This document shows, piece after piece, positions 1 to 11,409 of a DNA stretch of 64,000 nt. Source of the DNA: Piper betle (lineage: Eukaryota > Streptophyta > Magnoliopsida > Piperales > Piperaceae); assembly GCA_033002965.1 (NCBI GenBank), contig JAURVB010009054.1, forward strand, positions 1 to 64,000, read 5' to 3'. The notes beneath the pieces were generated by a model, which saw only the letters and a list, made by a program, of their open reading frames with translations, was not told where the DNA came from and did not search any database. Made by a program: the position numbers and the translations under genes. Numbering within the stretch: position 1 is the first letter of the stretch; each line of letters starts with the position of its first letter.

Positions 1-749
1 TGGCAACTAGCAAATATGTTTCATCCACGCTTGGGGAAAAATAAAACGTTTGATCTACGCTCCACCAATTAATTGTCGGTTAAGAGCTTTTCATAAATCA
101 TCATTCTTACTGTCCACTAAAATAAGAAACCGGGAAATATTGAAACAGCCGATAATTCCACGACTCGTGAGAACCAAAAACTCTTAAAGGCTAATGAGTC
201 TAGCAGCCTATTGTGATTTTTCTCAAAAACTCGTAAAAAAAATCATTGGGGGATTTTCTCTCCCATTCCGCAGAAGCTAATCGCAAAAGCCTAGCAGCCT
301 ATTGTGATTTTTTTGAGCTTGGATTTAACACTTCTGTAATGTCCTATCAGCTTTATCAGTTTTTACCCTTTTACTGAGAGTAGAATCAACAATTACATTC
401 AAATGGGAAAAAAAAATCCCCAAGGGACGTCCATGGATTAAAAACAGAAGAAGAAAAATGAAGTATTTATAATAACTTACAACTTCAGGTATTAGCTGGC
501 CAACAAGTTAATAACTGATAATGTAAGTGATTTTGTATATATATATATATATATGCAATACATTTTTGTTTGAAATATAAAATATGGAAGAAATACATGG
601 TGATGATATGTCATTGATCTCACTCTAGTTTTGAATATATATACATATATTAGATTACATTGAATGAAAACCATAATCTCAAGCTTCAAATATAATTAGC
701 AAAGTAAGAAATGAGAAAAAAAATTTTAAGTATGAATATATGAAGCAGC
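1..749. other. Intergenic DNA downstream of the CLE gene
   Basis: AT-rich spacer with no coding signal that I can support. It contains an AT dinucleotide run at about 537-554. The phrase agcctattgtgatttttt occurs twice (about 205 and 296), pointing to a small local duplication. Confidence 0.6.
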
Positions 750-1004
750 TCATCTGTTGTGAAGTGGATTAGGACCTGTGTATATTTTTCTCTTTTCATC
801 ACCATACTGAACTCCATCTCCATCTTTATGAACTTTTCCTCCAACAAAACTCGCCTTGATCTCAGCAGAATTAGCAGACTCTGAGCGTGGCCTGCCTTTC
901 AATCTGCCAAACATTCTTGATACATCTGCGGAGCTTGGAGTTTCCAAGTGCAACAGCAACAGAAGCACAAGCCAACATAAAACCTCCCTTCTCCAGCTCA
1001 TCAT
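750..1004 (-). CDS. CLE-family secreted signalling peptide precursor
   Basis: A single-exon ORF of 84 codons encodes a CLE (CLAVATA3/ESR-related) prepropeptide. Such peptides are secreted, trimmed to 12-13 residues and read by leucine-rich-repeat receptor kinases to control meristem, root or vascular cell fate. Seen: a hydrophobic signal peptide at residues ~8-27 (a six-leucine run, then ETPSSA), a poorly conserved charged middle, and the CLE box RKIYTGPNPLHN at residues 72-83 followed by one Arg at the C-terminus. Gly6, Pro7, Asn8, Pro9, Leu10, His11 and Asn12 fit the family consensus. The usual Pro at position 4 (normally hydroxylated) is Tyr here. Total length is normal for the family (about 75-120 aa). 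The next in-frame Met after Met1 is Met2, so the start choice barely matters. The receptor and exact subfamily cannot be read from the sequence. Confidence 0.88.
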   Translation of the reverse strand: MMSWRREVLCWLVLLLLLHLETPSSADVSRMFGRLKGRPRSESANSAEIKASFVGGKVHKDGDGVQYGDEKRKIYTGPNPLHNR

Positions 1005-1671
1005 CTCTAGTATTCCACCTAGAATTGAAAGTGGAAGAATTACTATCTATATATCACCCTGGTTGCCAGTGAAGGGAGTGAAGTTGAAGCAGATGAAATC
1101 CCACCAAGAGAAGCACAAGGTGTTCTAAACTATGATCTCTTTCTTTGAAGCTTTGTAGCTTGGAAACTGGCTCCGGGTCAATGTGTTATGAGACCCAAAA
1201 TGCATGGGGTACGCTTATGCTTTTGGCCCAAGACGCAGCAGGATGGACTGGGTGATGTTGGAACCTTCTTGGTTTTGACTCGAGACCTAGAGAAAGGTGA
1301 GAACAGAAAGCTGAGAGAGAACTGCGACGACGGTAGAAAAGAAGAAGGATTGAAAAAGGCTGGCCAAACTTTCGATTTCTTATATCTGAGTTATCAGACA
1401 TAAATCTGCTTTATAGGTAAGCTGGATGGGCCAAAGAGAAAGATAGCTGTAGAAGTCAATTTATATTCGTGGAGTCTTCTACTTGTCATCTACCTGGGGC
1501 CTTATGGAACCAATCATAAGTATGTTCCGATTTCTTGCTTCATTCCTTCATCAACATTTATATATCAAACACTTCTCATGAAATGTCTCGTTAACAGTAG
1601 GAGCGGTATGAGAAAAAAATGAAAAAAAAATCTCATGAAACATTGTGTAGAATATCATAGTTATTATGTAC

Positions 1672-1704
<33 letters not shown>

Positions 1705-3728
1705 ATATAAAAGTATGTACTATAGTTAATAATACTTGTTAATTAACAAAGAGAGTTGGGTGGCGTCGGCAGGGGCCACAACCGATGTAGACTGCACCCG
1801 GCAGCATGGGTCCATCACTCAGACTCAGAGACCGGCCAGTTTGCCCGTCACTTGTCCCACTCTATTCGCACTGTCATGTTTGGCCCAGTAAATAAATATA
1901 ATAAATAACACATTTTGGATGGCTCTTTTATTGCGCGAAAATTTGCATATGATGCCAACGTGGCCCCCCTTCAAGAATTTGATTCACCTTATCACCGTTT
2001 TTCTTTAAAAAGAACGATTGATCGATCTTGTAATATTTGATTGGTTGCATTAATCTACTTGTGAGGGATATTTGGTATATATGCTTCCGGTAAATTTGTG
2101 TTGGATTTATTTATAACACTAACTGGGGGTTATAAAAAATAGCTAGTGATTTGAGTGAATTATATCTACTAATTACCACCAAGATTATTACTTTCAACAT
2201 TTAGCCTAAGAAAATTCGTAAAACTATCCCTACACACAATGTTTAGTAGCTGAACGGCTGGAAGTGGGCAGCCTTATGAATAAGGTTAACTAAGAACTAG
2301 AAAGATGTGTCAGTTCGAACAATGAAATATGTAATTTGTGAACTTAGTAATTGTATACAGTTTTTAATAATTGTATATAGTTGATGATTGAAAGGAATGG
2401 GAATGTTGATAGTAAGCTGCTATTGCGAAACAGAGAAGGAAAATGGATGCTCTTGGACCCCTCCGTTGTAGTCATACATGGGCCTTGAGAGTGACATGGT
2501 GCTTGTTGTCTGTAAAACAATGATGATGTCCTTCTTCCTTTCTTACACCATATACATGATACATCCCTAAAGATTTATATTTAGTTCCCATTCATCGTGC
2601 ACCTAATTTTGATTCCACCGAGACGCCACAAATCCTTGTGACACATCAACGGGGAAAACATTGTTGAACATGTCCTACTCTAGTCAAGTACCATAAGATT
2701 GTTCTTCCCAATGTTGTCTACATTCTTTTAGAGATTAGGCAGGATTTACACAGACAAAATCCCATCACAAATATCACGTTTATATAATTGCCTGTACTTA
2801 TAATTGTTCATCCGTCATGAGGTGGGTAAGATGCAATAGGTGAGGTAAATTTGTATGAATAGAGGGGAAAATAAAGTTTTATGTATGTATGTATATATGT
2901 AAATGTACATGTACGTGAATAAGAAGAGCAATGAGAAAGCCGACCCCTAGATAGCTACTAGCTTAATTTAGATATCCAAGTTAAATTAATAGCCTCCCTT
3001 TTTATGGAGTCAAATTCCATTTTGTAGGTCATTATCAGTCATCGCAATCTATTCAGGACCCAGTAATTGAATCACTTTTATAAAGAAGGTACTCTCATTC
3101 TCTTTGTCAAGAAATTGATGAAAAGGAGTCACCACTAGGTAGGACTGTAAGGTTTTGAGTGACAGTGTTGATATGATTATATATGATTCATCATTAGGAC
3201 GAGGAACGAAATGAATTGGTGGAGAAGGGATTGGATTTCTTGTTCTTCTTTCTTTTCTTTTCACCTTTTAACTTGTCAAAAGGCTGGGCCAGGTTGTTCA
3301 TCACCATCACCACGGCATTATTATTTATTTAAGACAACATTTTAATTAAAACATATAATTATCGGCCATAGTTAATGAATGATCTTCATGGTGAATAAGT
3401 ATAATGTCCGTCATCTGATTCTTCTCTCCCAATCTCACACTTGCAGAAGGAGCCATCTACAATCTGTGCCTTATTTAATACGTTGAGTTGAGAAAACAAA
3501 TCAACTTATAAATTAGCCAATCTTTTCCATGTATATTTTATTTTTTATGTTAGCTACTGATCTCCCTACTTTTGCATAATTCATTCATTCATACATACAT
3601 TTTTGTTTAATCGATCATGTAGTCGTCCATATGCCCATTCATCAATATCACATTTGAAGACTATGGATCATATACCACAACATCGCTCTTTGTTTGATCT
3701 ATACAAGATGTAATATTACTTAATAGCA

Positions 3729-3760
<32 letters not shown>

Positions 3761-5383
3761 GTAAAGTAATTAGTTGAGTGATATATGAAAATCATAGATC
3801 GTCGACATAAATAGCTAACAGAGAATCGGATTGCGGGCAAGTTTTTTTTGTTGTTGTTGTAATGAGCAAGTCTTTTTTGGTTGAAAAATTGGCCTATGAT
3901 ACTCCTTTTGGGCCTCTAATAGCTTCCATTGAAATTGATGGGCTCTTAAGCCCAATAACAATACGAAAAAGACAGCTTAGTCCCACGTTTATTTAACCCT
4001 AGAGGTTAAGACTCATTTCTCACTCCTCACAATTGGGCCTACACTGACTATCAAATATGGCCTTTGGGCCTAGCTCATCAACTGGGCAGTTAACACTCAT
4101 CGCCTCATCCCAAGAAGTGAATATCAGCGGCAATAGTATTAAAATATAAAAATGTTTACTAATAATACCAGTAGCGTACAAATTTAATTATTTATTTAAA
4201 TTACATGATTGTATTTTTTTCTCATTGGATAATTTTTTTACTATTCTTGTAATCAAATGACTGACATTAAATGCAGCCAACAAAAGTGTATTATTAATGT
4301 TCCGACGCTATTTTTTATCTTAAAATATTGATACTTTCTTTATCAGTTCGCTGCTGATATTTTTATATTAGTAATATTTGTATCTAATCATTTTTTAAAA
4401 AAATTAGACAAAATTGTACTCATTATAATTTAAAATTTTATTTTACATTTAACTTGCATAAAAATATTTGCAGCAAGGTACTGTATTTTTCTTGAAATAT
4501 TAATAACCCAAAAAGATGACAGCAAAAACAGACTCTTAGCCGTCTACGAAAATTGCAACCACTCTTTCCCGGGCAAATTACGACCATCTCTTGCTTGTTA
4601 AAAGTACAGCTACAACTCAGAGTGGTAGAAATGATAGTTAATAATATAGTAGAAAGAATGAATAGGTAGCTGTTTGGAGTAAGGCCTGCTTTTGGAAGCG
4701 GCGCCGCCTGCAATTCATTTCTAAAGGTGCAAGTTGGTGTGAATCCATCCTTTTTCGCCATAACCAAAAAACTAAAAAAAGGCAAAGGAGTCGAGCCACT
4801 TTTCTTTCTTAATCTTCTCGATTATTATTTGTTGTTATCATCACTCTACAACTACAAAGCAAGTGAGTCCAGACTTGAAACTCGAGAGAGAGAGATGTAA
4901 ATTTCAATTGCAGATCAGTTGCAGACTTGCAGCATATCAGGTTTAGTAGTTTTTGAAGGGGGGCATGCGTGAGCTCTCGTGACTAGATCAGGCTATTGTC
5001 TCCCTGACAATTGCTCCTCGTCGTGGGCCCAATCCTTCCTGCTTTTCGGCTTCTACCCTTTCCATTACCTTCTTTTCTGTTTTGTAATATGCAGGCGCAC
5101 TTTAACCCCTTTTATCTAATGAGAATAAGATAAGCACCGACTTTTCGATAAAGCATGCATTTGATCCTCTCCTTTTATTTCCCCCTCTAGATGGCTTTTG
5201 GATCCTTAACTATATATCGTGTTCATCCTCTCGTTACCCTTTCTGGTTCTCAATGCATCGCCTTGCGACCATTTTGGCTGATGAAGCTGTTGGTTGATAT
5301 TATATATAGAGAGAGAGTGTGAGAGAGAAATCAAATATACTCATTTAGCACTAACCCATTGGTTTACCTCAGTAGTGGTAGTG

Positions 5384-5623
5384 TTACTGCTTCTTTTTTA
5401 TTTGACAACTCAAAACCTGGAAATTGGGTCTCATATAATGAAGCAATGAAAACATGAAATGGGGTGAATGATTAAGGGATCGGACACAGGATCCGAATCC
5501 TCCCCAGTTCAAAGCACGCCTCTGCATTTGTTGGCACGCCGCCCACTCATCATTTCTTTCATCAAAACTAAGGTAGCCCGTATGGTAGTAGTTCACAGGG
5601 ATGTACCCTTCTTGGTGTATATT
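5384..5623 (-). CDS. Unidentified small ORF, doubtful
   Basis: A minus-strand reading frame of about 79 codons starts from an ATG at 5623 with residues MNIHQEGYIPVNYYHTGYLS and contains a charged stretch (DERNDEWAAC) that looks more protein-like than typical random AT-rich ORFs. No signal peptide, transmembrane segment or family motif is evident, and I do not recognise it. It could be an exon remnant or chance. Confidence 0.15.
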   Translation of the reverse strand, partial: NIHQEGYIPVNYYHTGYLSFDERNDEWAACQQMQRRALNWGGFGSCVRSLNHSPHFMFSLLHYMRPNFQVLSCQIKKKQ

Positions 5624-6350
5624 CATCCCCATACGGATTATGTTCTCGGAAATGAGCAGAGGAGATCCAATTTTGGTAGTATCATCTTGTATGCATTTTG
5701 TAAAACCACTTTTTTAACTAGTGTAATATAGGGTGTAATCATCTCGGATTATTATCTTGTATGTATATCTGAGATATACAAAATCTTATTCGGAGCATTT
5801 TAGGTAGGTCATAAAACCATGTAAACATAATTGAATTGCTTTGTACTTCAGGAAAGATTATTATTAGGGGCATTACGTACCTCATAATTCGCATTGTTCG
5901 CAATAATGGGCCTGTGCGTCATTATTGGGCCCATTTACCCACCAAATCATTCGCTTCAGGCCCGGCCCACTAGATTTCCCGCCATCAAACATGGGCCGTT
6001 GAAGGCTGAACGATGACGCCCAGCATCTGATGACGACCCAGATTCGAAATCACACCGTTGGATCATTGGGGACCCGCAAATGGACGGCCAGGATCAAGAA
6101 AAGATCTTCCTCCTCACCATGACCTCGGAAAACAGCAAGGCGAGAAAGGCCATCGAATCTTGTAGCACTGTTCACCGCTGGATACTAGTGCTCTGTGTAT
6201 CGAGGCTGGAGTATCCATGGAGGAGAGAACTTGCACACTCCAATGGCAACCAAGCAGAGAAGAAGAAAGAGCAGTCTTTAAAGTCTCTACCTTTGCTTTC
6301 TTGTCTGCCATTAAAATCCCATAAATATTTTTCTCAGCTTGTCTTCCCCT

Positions 6351-6386
6351 TCTCTTTCTCTCTTTCGCTCTCTCTCTCTCTCTCTA
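6351..6386. repeat. CT/TC microsatellite upstream of PIN1-type gene
   Basis: A pyrimidine tract of mostly TC dinucleotides, about 850 bp upstream of the PIN start codon. Such tracts are common in plant promoters and 5' leaders. Confidence 0.8.
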
Positions 6387-7229
6387 TGTAGTGTAGTTCC
6401 TTTCTTACGTCTGCTTTTTTTCCAGCCTTCTGCAAAATTCCGGCCAGACTTGCTGCAAAATCTGCATTCCCAGCTGTAAATCTACTAGCACTGCACCCTC
6501 TTTGGGAAAGACCCACTTGGCCTTGCACTGCTACACGGTCGCGTCGTCAACTGAATGAGTCTTCCCCAACACCCCCTTTGAAGGTGAAAGCTTATTACTC
6601 GCCAGTTCCTTGTCGAGCAATACATTGCCGCTGGGATTGTCTTCTTTCCCAGAAATTGCCTCTGTTTTCGTCTATATAGTATTGTTTATACCTGCTGAAC
6701 AAATGGGCTGACATATCTCTCCTCATACATTTCTTCGTTTTCCCCAACAATCAGTGGTTCAGGCGATGCTTACCCTTTAGATATTCTGTGGTTCATTAGA
6801 AAATACCCTGTTTCCGAAGATCCTGTTTCATCTTTCCACATGTAGATTTGATATAGACTCCACCTCATGCAAGAAGCGATTCTGCTATTTGGCTCAACTT
6901 TTCATTCATCATGTTCTGCTGCTCTTCAATCAATTTGTTCGACTAAGCATATATTTATATAGTCCCCTCTTAACTTCCACCAGATACATGGCTATTTTCC
7001 TGCCGCTATTCAATTTCTGATTCATTTCGCAGAGAACATTTGTAGCTCAGATTCTTCTCTGCATAAGCACATATTAATAGAGTATAGTGGTCATTCTGAT
7101 CCTTATATATAACGATCAACCTCTGCGTTCCGGCTTTTTCTACTTCGTCTTCTTCTTTAAATCCCATATATATATTTAAGTCAGTCGATTTTGTGGACGA
7201 TTCATTGACGGCAAAGCAAGGGAGGAAGC

Positions 7230-10200
7230 ATGATCAGTTGGAGTGACTTGTACCACGTACTGACGGCGGTGGTGCCGCTGTACGTAGCAATGATACTGGC
7301 CTACGGGTCGGTGAGGTGGTGGGGGATATTCACACCCGACCAGTGCTCCGGCATCAACCGCTTCGTGGCCCTCTTCGCCGTCCCACTCCTCTCCTTCCAC
7401 TTCATCGCCTCCAACGACCCCTACACCATGAACCTCCGCTTCCTCTCCGCCGACACCCTCCAGAAGCTGCTCATACTGGCCCTCCTCGCAGCCTGGTCCC
7501 GATTCTCCTCCGTCGGCTCCCTCGACTGGTCAGTCACCCTCTTCTCCCTCGCCACCCTCCCCAACACCCTGGTCATGGGCATCCCCCTCCTCCGGGGCAT
7601 GTACGGCCCCTCCTCCGGCTCTCTCATGGTCCAGATCGTCGTCCTCCAATGCATCATCTGGTACACCCTCCTCCTCTTCCTCTTCGAGTTCCGCGGCGCC
7701 CGCCTCCTCCTCGCCGACCAGTTCCCCGCCGGGGCCGCTGCCTCCATCGTCTCCTTCCGCGTCGACTCCGACGTCGTCTCCCTCGACGGCCGCGAGCCCC
7801 TCCAAGCCGACGCCGAGGTCGGCGACGACGGTAAGCTCCACGTCACCGTCCGGAAATCCACCAGCTCCCGCGGCGGCGGCGGCGGGTCGGAGATCGCCAC
7901 CCGGCCCATGAGCGGGTTGAGCTCCGGCGTCACTCCTCGGCCGTCCAACCTCACCAACGCAGAAATCTACTCGCTGCAGTCGTCAAGGAACCCGACGCCC
8001 CGGGGGTCAAGCTTCAACCATGCAGACTTCTACTCCATGGTGGCCAACGGGCGGGGGCCATTGAGTCCCAGAGCGTCCAACACCTACTTCGACGAAGAGA
8101 GGGGTATGGGAGGTACCGGTCTCTCGCCGGCTCCAGCGAGTGGGACCCCCGCTGGCGGGAGGAGGAAGGACCTGCACATGTTTGTGTGGAGCTCTAGTGC
8201 GTCGCCGGTGTCGGAGGGTGGACTTCATGTCTTTAGGAACGGCGGTGATCCTAAAGGTCTGAATTTTTTTTCTACCTTTTTTTCTTTCTTATTTCTTGCT
8301 CGTCTAGTCTACTGTTGAATTATAAATATGGTTGTTTGGCTCAATTGGGCTGCATGTTTAGTTGGGTTTTGGGAGGTGATAGTTATTGTGTGATTTTCAC
8401 GTTTCTGCACCTTTATATGAGATGAGTGGGGTATGAGATTGTTTAGGTTTGTTGGGTTTGTCTTGCTAGACTTAAGATCTGGATTTTGAGCGTCTTTTGT
8501 TGCTTCTTTTTAGTTGTTGGCAGACATATTTTGTTGGGTCATATCCGGATTTGTGGACCTTGTCTCCCGAGTTCGTCTTGTGTGATTTGGAACTATTCCT
8601 TATTAAACATCGTAGTATCTGCCATGGCATAATAGACAAGAAAACCATACTTTGGTGTTGGTTTTTTTCAGCCATTTTTCATGTTCAAATGCTATGGTAC
8701 TTGCTCAATTTAATTGCGAGCTTCATGTATCAACATTTCGAATTTATCTATTATTTTAGAAGTAATGCTCCATGTGTGATTATTATCCATTTTCATCGTC
8801 TAGTTCCATGTTTCCTTCCAAGCTTTATTGCTCACACCAAAACTCTTCCACTCCCTGTTAGCCTTATAAGTCGGTTGGTTTCAAATAATTTATTTTTTGT
8901 TGGGCCGCTGGCTGCAGTTATCTAATGTTTGAAGGACTTTTCATTAATTAGAGCTCGTTTTACTTCCAAACATGAGCAACGAACCAGCTTTGAAACTTTA
9001 ATTGTGATTAATTGATCTGCATGTTCATGGCGCGTAGAACACGACAACTATGACGACTACGGCCATGATGAATTTAGCTTTGGAAATGGAACGAGTAGAG
9101 GTGGTGATATTTGTGAGAAAGAAGGTCCCCATCTCTCCAAGCTAGGCTCCAGCTCCACCACCGAACTCCGGCCCAAGAACCCCGCTGACTACGATCCCAA
9201 GCCATCGGCAATGCCGCCGGCAAGTGTGATGACTAGACTTATCTTGATCATGGTGTGGCGGAAATTGATCAGAAACCCCAACACCTACTCAAGCCTTTTT
9301 GGCATTATATGGTCCTTAGTCTCTTTCAGGTTGGTATTGACCTCACCAGTGTTTTACTGAAAATAGCTTTTTGTAATATCTTTCGTTCTTGTTCCATTGT
9401 TATAGCTCATGCCACGTTAAATTTTAGGTGGGGGATTGAAATGCCTGCCATTATTGCCAAATCAATATCAATACTCTCTGATGCTGGGCTCGGCATGGCC
9501 ATGTTTAGCCTTGGTACGTTCCTTTACAGAACTTCGCATTGACATGCAGTTTCACCTTTGTTCCAAGAGCACTACTTTGTTTAATTGAAATAAATTGGTT
9601 TTGACGAAGAGAATATTGCATGTCCTTACTTGACATTCTTTTGAAAACAGGGTTATTCATGGCTTTGCAACCTCGCATCATTGCTTGTGGCAACAAAGTG
9701 GCAACTTTTGCCATGGGCATCCGGTTTCTTGTTGGTCCTGCTGCGATGGCCGCAGCTTCCTTTGCTGTGGGTCTGCGAGGTGTGCTGTTACACATTGCTA
9801 TCGTTCAGGTAAATAAAACCAAAGTATTTTTTAAAAAAAGAATAAATATATATATATATATTTATATAGGTAGAAAAAGATTATCATAGATTTGCAAAAC
9901 CAAGCTGAATCAGAGCTAATTCTTCGAGTGCTTTTAGACCAACTTTTTTCTTTCCAGCTTCGTGGTTGGTTGGCCGAATGGGGATGATTTCTGGGTTATC
10001 TTTCACTAATATGCTTTTAGCAGATCAATATAAAACTCATTATTTTGGTTCTTCTAGCAATGGCCCTGTTCATCTAGCACGCCCCCTCATCAAAACACTA
10101 GTTGACAGGCTGTAGTCTTCGGATAACTAGTTTAATTTGATAAACACATGCTGCATCAAATAAGAAAATGAACTCACTTGACCGTAAGCTGCTTCAACTT

Positions 10201-10466
10201 TTACATGCGTCGCAGGCAGCTCTACCTCAAGGAATTGTCCCATTTGTTTTTGCGAAAGAGTACAATGTTCATCCCGACATACTGAGCACAGGGTATGGTC
10301 CCTGCTCTCTCTCTCTTTGATAATATGTTGTCTTGATCATATCATATCTTCTAACTTTTGACTACAACTCATTAACTTTAATCCTGGATTTGCTGTCAGG
10401 GTTATCTTTGGAATGCTAATAGCACTTCCCATCACTCTTGTCTACTATATATTACTGGGACTTTGA
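7230..10466 (+). CDS. PIN1: PIN1-type auxin efflux carrier, six exons, intact
   Basis: This gene encodes a plasma-membrane PIN carrier that exports indole-3-acetic acid and sets the direction of auxin flow. I read six exons: 7230-8256, 9038-9329, 9428-9513, 9651-9808, 10216-10292 and 10400-10466. All have GT-AG borders and matching phases, giving 568 aa (PIN1 proteins are usually about 580-620). The N-terminal membrane block (residues 1-~160, with [17 protein letters not shown] and [20 protein letters not shown]) and the C-terminal block ([20 protein letters not shown], containing the NPxxY motif, through the final [14 protein letters not shown]) are near-identical to the family. Between them is a long hydrophilic loop with kinase-target motifs TPRPS (Ser239), TPRGS (Ser260) and SPRAS (Ser283), plus [15 protein letters not shown]. 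The loop phrase [20 protein letters not shown] marks the PIN1 clade rather than PIN2 or PIN3/4/7. The loop is shorter than in Arabidopsis PIN1. Exon 1 is very GC-rich. Confidence 0.95.
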
Positions 10467-11337
10467 ATTCCTGGGCGAGGACTGTTGATTTACACTAGGC
10501 TGCTATTCACGCAAGGAGTTTGACACAATCCTACAATCAACAAGTTCAATTTGCAAATCAAATCCTTAGATTAAATTTTGGCTAAATGTAGTTAGTTGGC
10601 GAGTGCAAATTGACAAAATTCACTCGTTTCTTTGTGGTCTTTGTTCAACCTTTTTGGGAGGGGGAGCGGGGGGAATGTTAACGAATGGAATGATGCACCG
10701 TTCGTGCTTATCGCTTACTTTTGTAGTAAAAACGTTGGCCCCTCTAATGAAATTTCACTGTAGTAGGCATCTTCATCGCTCATGTTATTTTACACATAAT
10801 AAATCAGTGAACTCCGCAGAAACTAATATTTCTGGTGGGGAGCTTGCACGTTCGCGTAGTAAGATTTTTATTAGTGGTTTGCGAAATTTATTAACATTTA
10901 CACAATTATGTTCTGTGGGAATGCACTCTGCTTCTATTCATTCCAGAACTAAGAACAAGGAAATATTAGCAAGGATAAAAACTTAGCTATGGTAAATTAT
11001 GAGGTAATCATTTTTATTTTGGAAAAAGGTATCAAACCGACCAACTCCTCTTTGTTTTTTATCCGAATTTGATATAGGTGGGCGGGCGGAAGTAACTTCA
11101 AATAGTAATAAAAAAAATTATCATAAATTTTTTGAGGTATAAAGAGAAAAATAGTATTTAAAAAAAGCTTCATGGTGTAAAGTATTGTTCCTCTAACATA
11201 AGTAAATAGAAAGCAGGTTGAAATGTCAAGGCCAAAATCTTTGATTGGTTTTAAAATAAAGGGTTGAAGCTTACCGGACGGGTCGACACTGCAAATTATA
11301 GGGTTACTAACTAAAAAAGAAATAAATAGTATATAGG
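10467..11337. other. Spacer between PIN1-type gene and tRNA-Pro
   Basis: Presumed PIN 3' UTR followed by AT-rich DNA. I see no further coding region. Confidence 0.5.
11313..11318 (-). terminator. Pol III terminator of tRNA-Pro
   Basis: A run of six A on the plus strand (six T in the transcript) lies about 20 nt past the tRNA 3' end, the usual Pol III stop signal. Confidence 0.6.
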
Positions 11338-11409
11338 GGGGCATTCCGAGAATTGAACTCGGGACCTCTCGCACCCTAAGCGAGAATCATACCACTAGAC
11401 CAAATGCCC
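11338..11409 (-). tRNA. tRNA-Pro (anticodon AGG)
   Basis: The reverse complement folds as a complete 72-nt tRNA. The acceptor stem GGGCATT pairs with AATGCCC. The D-arm lies in the A-box region TGGTCTAGTGGTATG. The anticodon stem CTCGC/GCGAG encloses a TTAGGGT loop with anticodon AGG. The T-arm CCGAG/CTCGG encloses a TTCAATT loop (B-box). There is no intron and no encoded CCA, as expected for a nuclear eukaryotic tRNA. CAA trinucleotides lie just upstream, typical of plant tRNA start regions. It decodes proline CCU (and CCC after A34 to I34 editing). The T-loop has A where most plant copies have G, which should not matter for function. Confidence 0.95.

Larger units (their letters stand above)
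1005..7229. other. Long spacer between the CLE and PIN1-type genes
   Basis: About 6.2 kb separate the divergently oriented CLE and PIN genes and should hold both promoters. I see AT/TA microsatellites (about 1672-1696 and 3728-3755). TGGGCC/GGGCCC-type motifs cluster at about 3890-4080 (with an AACCCTA telo-box near 3997) and at 5900-6000; these resemble site-II promoter elements, but no recognisable gene follows either. A CT-rich tract lies at 6351-6386, and a TATA-like TATATATAA at 7104-7112, about 120 bp before the PIN start. One unidentified small ORF (5384-5623, minus) is listed separately. Confidence 0.5.

Noticed and set aside
7316..7957. Long overlapping ORFs on both strands of PIN exon 1
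   Set aside because: Arg/Pro- or Glu/Gly-rich shadow frames caused by high GC at third positions.
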